From positions 1 to 56,567 of the forward strand of contig CAYUIQ010000019.1 in NCBI GenBank assembly GCA_964444795.1: a stretch of 56,567 nt of DNA, given 5' to 3'. Numbering within the stretch: position 1 is the stretch's first letter; the number at the start of each line of letters is the position of its first letter. This DNA comes from JABMRP01 sp964444795 (lineage in GTDB: Bacteria > Planctomycetota > Planctomycetia > Pirellulales > Thermoguttaceae). Of the stretch, positions 34,062-41,518 are shown piece after piece. The notes under the pieces were generated by a model that was not told where the DNA came from, did no database searches, and saw only the letters and a program-made list of their open reading frames with translations. The position numbers and the translations under genes are program-made.

Positions 34062-34781
34062 GCCGACCATCCGATAGCCGAGGATGAAGATCCCCGCGTC
34101 GACCAGTAGGTGGCTTAGCCAGGGGCCGTAGAGCGAGTCGCTACGGAGATAGAGCCAGGCCCAAACGGCGCCGCCGAAGGCCACGGCCAGCGAGAAGAGC
34201 CAGGTGGCCGGGGAGTCCCAACCGAAGAACGTGGACAAAACCAGTACGTGGTGGGCCATGAACCCCAGGCTCGATACGAGGATCGCCGGCCAGAGGCGCA
34301 TCAGCCGCCGTAGTTGGCCGAAGACAAACCACCGCCAGTAATACTCTTCCAGAAGCGAATGCCCTAGAGAATAGAAGACACCCAGCGCGGCGTACTTCAG
34401 CGGGCTGTCCAAGCCCAGCCCGAGGACTTTGGCGCGGACCGCTTCGCATGGGCCGTCCATGGTGCCGGACGGCTCGAGCCAGGCGCCATAAAGAACCCAC
34501 ATCGCCACAACCACGAAGACACCGAACCCGGCGCTTTCCAGAAGTCCGCGAGTGCCGGGCAGCCTCAGCCCCAATCGGCGGCGCTGGAAGGCCACGACCC
34601 AGACGACCGGCAGGCCAAACTGAAACGTCTTGCCGATGCCGTAAGCCAGTTGCTGAAGCGCGGGGGCGGAGTCGGCCAGCGCGATGAAATAGAGCCACGT
34701 CACCAGCGTGGGCAAGACCAATGCCAGCAACACGATCCCCGTGTCGGCGCGGCGGGACACGGACGGCGGAGCATCGTTCAT
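34044..34781 (-). CDS. CPBP family intramembrane metalloprotease
   Basis: 245 residues, about seven hydrophobic helices. The CPBP (Abi/CAAX-like) motifs are complete: EEYYWR (Glu145, Glu146, Arg150), FMAHH (about 174-178) and SHLLVD (His224). Members cleave within the membrane or act in bacteriocin self-immunity or protein maturation; the substrate here is unknown. It is convergent with tsaD, with which it shares a 3' hairpin. Confidence 0.88.
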   Translation of the reverse strand: MNDAPPSVSRRADTGIVLLALVLPTLVTWLYFIALADSAPALQQLAYGIGKTFQFGLPVVWVVAFQRRRLGLRLPGTRGLLESAGFGVFVVVAMWVLYGAWLEPSGTMDGPCEAVRAKVLGLGLDSPLKYAALGVFYSLGHSLLEEYYWRWFVFGQLRRLMRLWPAILVSSLGFMAHHVLVLSTFFGWDSPATWLFSLAVAFGGAVWAWLYLRSDSLYGPWLSHLLVDAGIFILGYRMVGDLFAG

Positions 34782-34896
34782 CGGTCACCCTCGGCGATCA
34801 AAGTCCGCGGACTCATTCCTTCGACCGTTCACCACGCTGTTATCTTATCCTGCAATGGTCCCGAAAACAACATCCGGGTTAGCCTCTTGAAAGAGG

Positions 34897-35045
34897 TTCG
34901 TCAAGGAATTCCGGGGAGGGTGCCTGGGGTCGAGTTGCGAGGAACGAGCGACGAGCCCCCGGATCGCAACGTACCGGGGGCTCGCTGCGCTCGACCCCAG
35001 GCACTCCCCAATCCCAGACCCCCCGAAATTCTCTGAAGAACCTTG
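34897..35045. repeat. Long imperfect palindrome (about 150 bases)
   Basis: Nested inverted arms: cgagcccccgg (34952-34962) with ccgggggctcg (34974-34984); tgcctggggtcgag (34921-34934) with its complement (34990-35003); looser outer parts (ggaattccgg with ccgaaattc). The whole could fold into one long hairpin. It lies in a 395-base intergenic stretch (34782-35176) with no gene. Likely a non-autonomous mobile or REP-like element. Confidence 0.65.
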
Positions 35046-35176
35046 AAAAAGGGGCCGTTTGACGAACCGGTTCCCATGAAGAGCAAGGGAACGAGGTTTC
35101 AAGTGCCTCTGCGAGCTAGACTTCCCCCAGAGGCGAGTTCTCTCCCGCGCCCTTCCATCCGGCGAGGTCCAATACG

Positions 35177-36313
35177 ATGTCCCGTTTCTCCACGTCCACC
35201 GGCTATGCGCGGCTTGCACCTTGGCAAGCACGGATCGTACTGGTTCTGCTGGTGGTGATGCTTGTTGTGTGTGTAGGGATTACGCTGTCGCCGCTGGCCA
35301 GCGACAACTTCGACCATCCCGAATCGTCGCCCAGCGATATTGAAATGTATGCGGCCGAGGTCGAACGAATTCATGCGGGCGAAGGTTACTACGACGCGGC
35401 GGCCGACGAATTGCTCACCCGCGGGTATCCCACGCTCAGCGTGTTCAACTGGCGAACGCCCCTGCCGATGTGGTTGATCGGCCAGATGCCGGCAATCGTC
35501 TTCGGGAAGGTCGTGTTGGGGTTGCTGGCGCTGGGGGTGATCGTGCTGGCCTTCGAGTCGCTGGCCCGGGAAGAGGGCAACCGGTTGCGGCGGCCCGTGG
35601 CCTGCGCATTACTGTTGACCGGCCCGCTGATGTTCTGTGTGCTCGGCGAGTTGTACGTCTCGCCGGAGCTTTGGACCGGCGTGTTGATTGCTTTATCGCT
35701 GGGCGCCTATGGCGTGGGGCGGCGGAGGCTGGGACTATTGACCGGGTTGGCGGCCCTGTTCTTCCGCGAGTTGGCCATGCCGTACTGTCTGGTATGCCTG
35801 GCCTTGGACGTGAAGGACCGGGGGTGGCGCGAGGTGAAATCCTGGCTCGTCGGACTGTCGGCCTGGGGCGTCTTCTACACACTGCACGCCCTGCAGGTCT
35901 GGGCCGTAATGTCGCCCGATGCGTGGGCGCTGGAAAAGAGTTGGGTCCAGTTCGGCGGTACCGCGTTTGTTCTCTCGACGGCGCAGATGAACGCCTATCT
36001 GCTGACCTTGCCGCAATGGGTCACGGCCCTCTATTTCGTCGGGGCCATGATTGGATTGGCCGGCTGGCACACACCCTTGGGCTTGCGCGCCGGGTTGACC
36101 GTCTGCCTGTTCGTCGTCGCCTTCGCCGTCGTCGGGCAACCGGTGAACCAGTATTGGGGAACGCTCATGGCTCCGCTGCTGTGCTTTGGCTTTACACGGT
36201 TTCCCGCCTCGGTGGCCGATCTCTGGAAAGCGGCTGAAACGCGCAAACCGGCCAATTCATGGTCTCGCGGTGGGAAACCAAGCCCACCGATGACATCGGG
36301 TGGATCGAGTTAG
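35177..36313 (+). CDS. Polytopic membrane protein, GT-C-like, unknown
   Basis: 378 residues. TM1 at 18-40 (RIVLVLLVVMLVVCVGITL), then a periplasmic loop with PSDIEMYAAEVERIHAGEGYYDAAADEL and RGYPTLSVFNWRTPLPMWLIG, then about eight further helices. The acidic first loop and the GEGYY...FNWRTP layout recall GT-C glycosyltransferases and planctomycete membrane proteins annotated only as hypothetical. No catalytic residue can be assigned. The last 20 residues are hydrophilic. It is convergent with another membrane protein gene. Confidence 0.7.
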   Translation: MSRFSTSTGYARLAPWQARIVLVLLVVMLVVCVGITLSPLASDNFDHPESSPSDIEMYAAEVERIHAGEGYYDAAADELLTRGYPTLSVFNWRTPLPMWLIGQMPAIVFGKVVLGLLALGVIVLAFESLAREEGNRLRRPVACALLLTGPLMFCVLGELYVSPELWTGVLIALSLGAYGVGRRRLGLLTGLAALFFRELAMPYCLVCLALDVKDRGWREVKSWLVGLSAWGVFYTLHALQVWAVMSPDAWALEKSWVQFGGTAFVLSTAQMNAYLLTLPQWVTALYFVGAMIGLAGWHTPLGLRAGLTVCLFVVAFAVVGQPVNQYWGTLMAPLLCFGFTRFPASVADLWKAAETRKPANSWSRGGKPSPPMTSGGSS

Positions 36314-36367
36314 TTGGGTGGCGCATGGCACCTGTTTCCACGTATCCACGCTCTTCTCGACGGACTA

Positions 36368-37945
36368 CTATGGTGAGAGATCGCGGCGGTAGAGCGTGGC
36401 CGCTTCGGTGCGATGAATGATCGTCCAGTCGGCGGATTGTTCGAGATGACGGTCGAACGGCGATTGGCGAATGGTCAGGGCATGGGCGAAACCGTAGCGA
36501 TCGGCCCATACGTCGAGCTGCGCCGGGTCGTGTTCTCGGGCGTTGACGTACTGAAGCAAGAATTCCCGGCCGTAAAGCTCGAAGCGGTCGTCGATGAACA
36601 CCCGCAGATGGGGCGCGTGGTGGATGAGGAACCCGCCGAATCGGTCCTCGTTGAAAATCCGCGTGTCACCCGGTCCGTCGCCTTCGATTTGGCGCAATGG
36701 CTCGGCCATCTCGACGGGCCAGTGCGAGGGGTCGAATCGGGCCAGCGGTTGGGGCAGGCCGGGGAGTCGGATCGCGGCACATGTCAGAGACAACGTCGCG
36801 ATGACGACGATCGCGGGGATCAATGCCGGCCGCCACGCCAGTCGCCGTGGACGATCGCCAGGCAGTGATTCTTGGGGCGTCAGAAATTCGTGGCGCCGCA
36901 ACCACCCGGCCCATCGGGTATGCGGCAACATGTCGGCCAACGCCAGCGCGGCAGTGAGGGCGAACAGCGGCGCATGGCGAATCCGGCCGCAGGCCAACAC
37001 GAACCACACCACCGGCAGCAGCCAGGTGATCCGCGGCCATCTCGGCAATACGCCCACCAGGGCAACGGCGTACAGCGCGCCTAGCAGCACGGTCATCGCC
37101 GATTCCATGCCGTCGGTGCGAAACAGGGGCGCATGCTCCTGGACCAAATCGACCAGCGGAAGTCGCAAGACGGTGAACCACGTGCGCGGCAGATCGAGCC
37201 CGTAGGGATTGACCAGCACCGAGAGCATACAGGCCGCCACGACCAGCGCGAGTTGAATACCCTGTTTTCTGTTTTCCACGGGCGAGGCGCGCCCCAGGAG
37301 GGCCGCCGATATCCAGCCGCCGGCAACCAGTCCCAGAGTTCCCAAGCCGCCGAGCACGCCGCCATGTACGTTCGTCCAAACGACAAACATCGGCGGTAGC
37401 CACCAAAGCGATACAAGACGCGAACGCCCGGCCTCGACGTCGACCAGCAGCGCGAACGTCGCGGCGGTGAATACAAGCGAGAGAATCAGCGGACGCACGT
37501 GGAACTGGTGTGAACTGGCCGCCAGAACCAGGGCGATCAGCAAGACCACTCCGATCGGATGCAGACCGCGGCCGTGCAGGCGGGCGCCGATCCAAGCGTA
37601 GAGAGCGGCCAACAGCGAGACGGCCACCAGCAGCAGCGCATCCCAACCGCCCAACCGGTAAACAAGGGCCATGACGCATTCCGGCGCCCACTGCGAGGCC
37701 ACCCACGGCTGGCCGGCATGGGTGAAACTCCACGAGTCGACACCAATAGGCTCGCCCGTTTCGAGCATCCGTTGGCCGAAACTCGTGTGCCAGAAGGTTC
37801 CCGGGTCGCGAAACAGCTTGGAACGGCCGGCCACCAGCAGCAGAAGCCAAATTCCCAGGAAAAGGGCCGTCGACAGGCGTCCGTAACGCCGCGCGCATCG
37901 AAAGAACGATTGGTCTGTCCTAAACACGTTTGCGCCCATATCCAT
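36368..37945 (-). CDS. Polytopic membrane protein of about 11 helices, unknown
   Basis: 525 residues from the ATG at 37945; a TTG four codons earlier is rejected. The first helix is ALFLGIWLLLLVAG. The loop that follows has DPGTFWHTSFGQRMLETGEPIGVDSWSFTHAGQPWVASQWAPE, a motif set (DPG-W-H...G...D..S....P.W....W) shared by many planctomycete and acidobacterial membrane proteins of unknown role that look like GT-C glycosyltransferases. The C-terminal soluble part (GDTRIFNEDRFGGFLIHHAPHLRVFIDDR...YG) also matches that group from memory. The helix count is approximate. Confidence 0.78.
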   Translation of the reverse strand: MDMGANVFRTDQSFFRCARRYGRLSTALFLGIWLLLLVAGRSKLFRDPGTFWHTSFGQRMLETGEPIGVDSWSFTHAGQPWVASQWAPECVMALVYRLGGWDALLLVAVSLLAALYAWIGARLHGRGLHPIGVVLLIALVLAASSHQFHVRPLILSLVFTAATFALLVDVEAGRSRLVSLWWLPPMFVVWTNVHGGVLGGLGTLGLVAGGWISAALLGRASPVENRKQGIQLALVVAACMLSVLVNPYGLDLPRTWFTVLRLPLVDLVQEHAPLFRTDGMESAMTVLLGALYAVALVGVLPRWPRITWLLPVVWFVLACGRIRHAPLFALTAALALADMLPHTRWAGWLRRHEFLTPQESLPGDRPRRLAWRPALIPAIVVIATLSLTCAAIRLPGLPQPLARFDPSHWPVEMAEPLRQIEGDGPGDTRIFNEDRFGGFLIHHAPHLRVFIDDRFELYGREFLLQYVNAREHDPAQLDVWADRYGFAHALTIRQSPFDRHLEQSADWTIIHRTEAATLYRRDLSP

Positions 37946-38319
37946 CGATTGTCCCAAGCGACAAGTTCACGCTTCCCCTCTCCTGTAAAGTCTAGCCCGA
38001 ATTATTTAGCGACCCGCGTGCCATCGGCGGTCACTGCACGGAAACCCCTATTTTTCTAGGGTGAACGGGCGGCAGTCGCTACATCCGGACCGGCAATCGG
38101 CAAGATTTCACTGAATTCTCCAGATTTTCTAAACTCAGCAGTTTGACAACGGGAAATGGTGACCTAAGTTTTTAATGTTGAGGCTGAGCGCGAAAGCGTG
38201 ACCCTCGACGGAGCGGCCGAAAGGTCGCTCAACTGCGGGTGTCCTTTTCCGCCAGAGTATCGTCCTAGTTCAAGTCCGTGAATCTGGCAAGGCACGCGTA
38301 GCGTTTTTCGACCTGCAGT
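37946..38319. other. Intergenic region upstream of the riboswitch
   Basis: About 375 bases between a divergent membrane-protein gene and the GEMM riboswitch. It is more AT-rich than its surroundings (38090-38180 includes 'tttctaaactcagcag' and 'aagtttttaatg'), which suggests the promoter for the pilin transcript lies here. TTGACA occurs at about 38143, but no -10 at a proper distance could be chosen. No gene seen. Confidence 0.4.
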
Positions 38320-38418
38320 CTCACATCCTCGATAAAGGCAACTCGACCGCGAGGTCGGGACGCAAAGCCAAGGGCCGGCCGAGTCACATCGGACGGAAGC
38401 CTGGCTGCCGAAAGGGTG
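38320..38418 (+). promoter_or_regulatory. c-di-GMP-I (GEMM) riboswitch
   Basis: The conserved GEMM-I core is readable by eye. 'aaaggcaa' leads into a stem capped by a GNRA loop (CGACC-GCGA-GGTCG), then 'gggacgcaaagcc', a second GC stem (38376-38393 area), and 'ggaagcctggctgccg', which corresponds to the tetraloop receptor side. All blocks appear in the order and spacing of the Vc2-type aptamer. It is in the same orientation as flp, about 250 bases before its start codon, so it should couple c-di-GMP (or, for a GEMM-Ib variant, cGAMP) to pilin expression. The expression platform is not obvious. Confidence 0.88.
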
Positions 38419-38670
38419 TTTCCAATCCAATGCCTCGGCCCAGGGCTTCAGCATGGAACGGAAAACGGTTGCGTCAGCAACGGCACTTTCGAGGCGAGAC
38501 ACGTTGTAATTAACTGGGTATCGGAGGGATACGGAGCAGGTCCGCGGTGGCCTTTTTGGATCGCCGTTGTATTCCCGAGAACCCGCACAACCTGTTTCTT
38601 TCCGGTTGGTCCCCATCCGGCGATCTCCTGCGAGATCATCGGTAGCGGACATCGGAACGGAGGATTACCA

Positions 38671-38853
38671 ATGAAGTCGCTCGCTAAGAAAGTGCAACGT
38701 TTCCTCGTTTCGGAAGATGGCCCCACCGCAGTCGAGTACGCGGTGATGCTGGCTTTGATCGTCATTGTGTGCCTCACGGCCATCAGTTCGATCGGTAAGC
38801 AAGCTTCGGGGACGTTCAGCGACGTGTCGACCTGCATTAGCGCCGTTCGCTAG
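38671..38853 (+). CDS. flp: Flp/Fap type IVb pilin
   Basis: 60 residues behind a GGAGG site. Basic leader (MKSLAKKVQRFLVSEDG), then the processing site G/PTAVEYAVML with Glu at +5 and Tyr at +6 as in Flp pilins, then a hydrophobic helix (AVMLALIVIVCLTAISSI) and a short tail with one Cys. It is the major pilin subunit of the Tad pilus, cut by the prepilin peptidase encoded next. It lies between a c-di-GMP riboswitch and a strong terminator, so its transcript can be made alone and in excess of the machinery. Confidence 0.93.
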   Translation: MKSLAKKVQRFLVSEDGPTAVEYAVMLALIVIVCLTAISSIGKQASGTFSDVSTCISAVR

Positions 38854-38921
38854 TCGTCGACGTCGGCACGACAGGCATTGTCCGACTAGTCCGGACAGAA
38901 TGCCCCGATGACCGGAAAACG

Positions 38922-38963
38922 CCCCTCGGCACCAAGCGGTTTTGGTGCCGAGGGGAACTTTTT
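38922..38963 (+). terminator. Strong intrinsic terminator after flp
   Basis: A perfect 14-base stem (cccctcggcaccaa / ttggtgccgagggg) with a six-base loop, followed by aacttttt. It is the clearest rho-independent terminator in the window. It separates flp from the rest of the tad genes and probably sets the pilin to machinery ratio by partial read-through. Confidence 0.9.
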
Positions 38964-39075
38964 GACATATAGATAGAATAGAGAACGTACCTCTAACACC
39001 GAGGCGTGTCGACCACAAAGGACAAGGGGCCGATCCGGCGCAAATTGACTATCGTGAAAATGGAGACTTCGCTTT

Positions 39076-39642
39076 ATGTTTGATCCGAACACCCTCCACG
39101 GAACCCTGGTGGAGAACTGGCACGTCTGGTTGGTCAGCATCGTTTTGGTGGTCGCCGCGGTGATCGACGGTCGCCAACTGAAAGTCCCCAATTGGATCAC
39201 TTTCCCACTAATCATCAGCGGCTGGATCTATAGCGCCATTGCCTTCGGCGCGCCTGGGCTGGGATGGAGCCTCGTGGGAACCATGGTGGGCCTGGGACTC
39301 CTGCTGCCGGCCTATGCCATCGGTGGCATGGGGGCCGGCGACGTCAAACTCCTGGCCGGTGTCGGCGCCTGGGTTTGGACTACGGTCACCTTCTTCGCCT
39401 TCTGCGTATCGACCATCTTCGGCGCGGTCATTGCCATCGGAATGGTCTTGTGGCACAAGAAGTGGCAACACCACCGCGATCAATTCACGGCCATCGTTTC
39501 GGAAATCCTGATCGTCCGCGATCCGGAGAAGCTGTCCACCATGGCCGCCGAGCGAAAGAGTTCGATGATGCTCTTGCCCTACGGAATCCCGATCGCCATC
39601 GGGACCATTGCCTATTTTGCCTGGTCGGGGATGCTCCTATGA
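39076..39642 (+). CDS. cpaA: Prepilin peptidase CpaA/TadV
   Basis: 188 residues, A24 aspartic peptidase of the inner membrane. The two catalytic Asp are Asp31 (AAVIDGRQLKVPNW) and Asp89 in the family signature GMGAGDVKL. About six hydrophobic helices. It lacks the N-terminal methylation domain of PilD, as usual for TadV/CpaA. It cleaves Flp and probably TadE; the DUF1559 prepilin-like proteins elsewhere in the window could be substrates of a related peptidase. The tadE start overlaps its stop codon. Confidence 0.93.
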   Translation: MFDPNTLHGTLVENWHVWLVSIVLVVAAVIDGRQLKVPNWITFPLIISGWIYSAIAFGAPGLGWSLVGTMVGLGLLLPAYAIGGMGAGDVKLLAGVGAWVWTTVTFFAFCVSTIFGAVIAIGMVLWHKKWQHHRDQFTAIVSEILIVRDPEKLSTMAAERKSSMMLLPYGIPIAIGTIAYFAWSGMLL

Positions 39643-40157
39643 TTTCACTTAATTTACGCAGACTTCCCATCTTCAGGTCTTTTGGCACCTCTGAGGGGAT
39701 TCACACAAAAGAATCCGAAGAACGGCGAAGCAACAGAGTGGAGAAACTTTGCGGATTGTGCCGAAGAAATCGACGCGGTGCAGCGGTCGTGGAGTTTGCC
39801 ATGGTGGCGCCGATCTTTTTCCTCCTCATTTTGGGGATCATCGAGTTTGGACGAATGGTGATGGTGCAACAGATTGTCACCAACGGCTCACGCGAGGGTG
39901 CCCGGATTGCGATACTCGACGGGGCCACGGGCGACGAGGTGAGAAACTCCGTCAGCGAGTACCTCGCCAACGCGTCGGTGCCTGGCGCGACTGTAACGAT
40001 CACTCCGGATCCGCCTAGTACGGCCGGTTATGGCGAACCGGTGACCGTTTCCGTTTCGGTGCCTTTCGATCAAGTAAGTTGGCTTCCATCGCCAATGTTT
40101 CTAGGTGGAAAGGAACTGGCCGGAATCACGGTGATGCGCCGCGAGGCTGGAAGCTGA
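39639..40157 (+). CDS. tadE: TadE-like pseudopilin
   Basis: 172 residues; ATGA overlap with cpaA. A basic N-terminal stretch of about 45 residues precedes RRGAAVVEFAMVAPIFFLLILGIIEFGRM, the TadE signature (G/AAVVEFA, Glu+5) with one membrane helix. QQIVTNGSREGARIAI follows, typical of TadE, then a beta-rich domain (VTITPDPPSTAGYGEPVTVSVSVPF). A minor pseudopilin of the Tad pilus, likely also cut by CpaA. Confidence 0.9.
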   Translation: MISLNLRRLPIFRSFGTSEGIHTKESEERRSNRVEKLCGLCRRNRRGAAVVEFAMVAPIFFLLILGIIEFGRMVMVQQIVTNGSREGARIAILDGATGDEVRNSVSEYLANASVPGATVTITPDPPSTAGYGEPVTVSVSVPFDQVSWLPSPMFLGGKELAGITVMRREAGS

Positions 40158-40225
40158 TATCGCGACACCCGATACGTTGACCTATAGGCAATACGGACCG
40201 ACAGACCCGTTGGTAGGGGGACTTT

Positions 40226-41407
40226 ATGCGTGGCAAGTCGATTGCACTGCTCGTTCTGGCGCTGGGGTGCGGCCTGATCGCCTCGATCGGCATTACGCAG
40301 GTGATGGCCAATCGCAAGGGTGAGGAGGAGCCGTCGGACATGGAGACGGTCTACGTCGTAAAGGCCGACGTCAACCTGGGCGATACCCTGTCGGAAGAGG
40401 ACCTCAAGCTCGAAGAGTGGCCCGTCAGTCAGATCCCCCCCGGCACCCTCTTCACTCAAGACGAGATCGTCGGGCGGCGCGCTCGCATCCGAATCGGAGA
40501 AGGGACCCTCATTCTCGATAGCTACCTCTTGAAAAGGGGCGAAGCGGAAACGACGGCGGCCTCGTTGATCGAAACCGGAGATCGGGTGATCACGGTCAAG
40601 GTCGGTTGCGAAACGGGTGGGGCGGACATGATTCTGCCGGGCGACAGCGTGGACGTGTTGGCGGTGATGAAGCTGAAATCGCTGGAAACACGCGAAACGA
40701 CAACCGTCACGCGAACCTTCTTGCAGAATATCAAGGTCTTTGCCGTCAACGACGAATACGGTCTCTCGGCCGATGCCGAAGGGAAGCGGAAAATCGTCGC
40801 CCGAACACTGTCTCTGATTGTCGACCCGCAAGAAGCCCAACTCGTGGCCACGGCCACCGCGGTGGGCGAGATTCGCGTCGTCATGCGAAGCCCGGACGAC
40901 GAGGGAGAAGCTCCCGCAAAAATCACGAGTATCGGCGGACTGCTCGGTCAGGAGGACAAAGAGACGGCGGCCGAGTTCCTGGCTTCCACACAAGATCAAC
41001 AGTCGTCCGCCACGTCGCCGCCCGAGACCGGAACACCCGGGACATCGCCCGCCGGTAGTGCGCTGGACCGGGTCGGCTCGTTTCTCGATAGATTCCGGCA
41101 AGAAGGCGAGGGCGGGGAAGAACCGGCCGAGTCGACCGCCGGAGCCGAAGAGGGCGGCGAGGAGAAACCGACGATCCAGGGGCCGCGGATGCGAATCCTG
41201 CACGGCAGCCAAGTGGACGTATTCACGATGAATTCGGACGGTCCGGTTGGGGAGTTGCGCCAGCGGAATCGGAGCGAGGCGGCCGACGAGCCGGCGACTG
41301 ACGATCACCCCGAGGCGGAGAACAAAGAGACCACGGGCAGCGACAGGGCAAAGGAATCGACGGAGGCAGAGACAGACACGAGAATACCGACGCCAAGCGA
41401 TTCGTAG
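40226..41407 (+). CDS. cpaB: Flp pilus assembly protein CpaB (RcpC)
   Basis: 393 residues. N-terminal membrane anchor (SIALLVLALGCGLIASIGITQVM), SAF domain (VYVVKADVNLGDTLSEEDL...) and RcpC/CpaB domain (ITVKVGCETGGADMILPGDSVDVLAV), then LSLIVDPQEAQLVATATAVGEIRVVMRSP. It is a periplasmic assembly factor that works with the secretin. The last 120 residues are an acidic, Pro/Glu/Ser-rich tail not found in classic CpaB. Confidence 0.93.
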   Translation: MRGKSIALLVLALGCGLIASIGITQVMANRKGEEEPSDMETVYVVKADVNLGDTLSEEDLKLEEWPVSQIPPGTLFTQDEIVGRRARIRIGEGTLILDSYLLKRGEAETTAASLIETGDRVITVKVGCETGGADMILPGDSVDVLAVMKLKSLETRETTTVTRTFLQNIKVFAVNDEYGLSADAEGKRKIVARTLSLIVDPQEAQLVATATAVGEIRVVMRSPDDEGEAPAKITSIGGLLGQEDKETAAEFLASTQDQQSSATSPPETGTPGTSPAGSALDRVGSFLDRFRQEGEGGEEPAESTAGAEEGGEEKPTIQGPRMRILHGSQVDVFTMNSDGPVGELRQRNRSEAADEPATDDHPEAENKETTGSDRAKESTEAETDTRIPTPSDS

Positions 41408-41518
41408 CGAATCGTTTTCGGCAGTTTCCAAGGGGGCTCAAAGCCACGACATGCCACGGAAGTGTGTGTCGAGGGAGAATCCGTCACGAAATCACGGATA
41501 TTGCAAGGAAGACCAAGG

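Noticed and set aside
38962..38985. TTGACATATAGATAGAAT after the flp terminator as a tad promoter
   Set aside because: The distance from TTGACA to any -10-like box is eight bases; no box at 16-18 bases.
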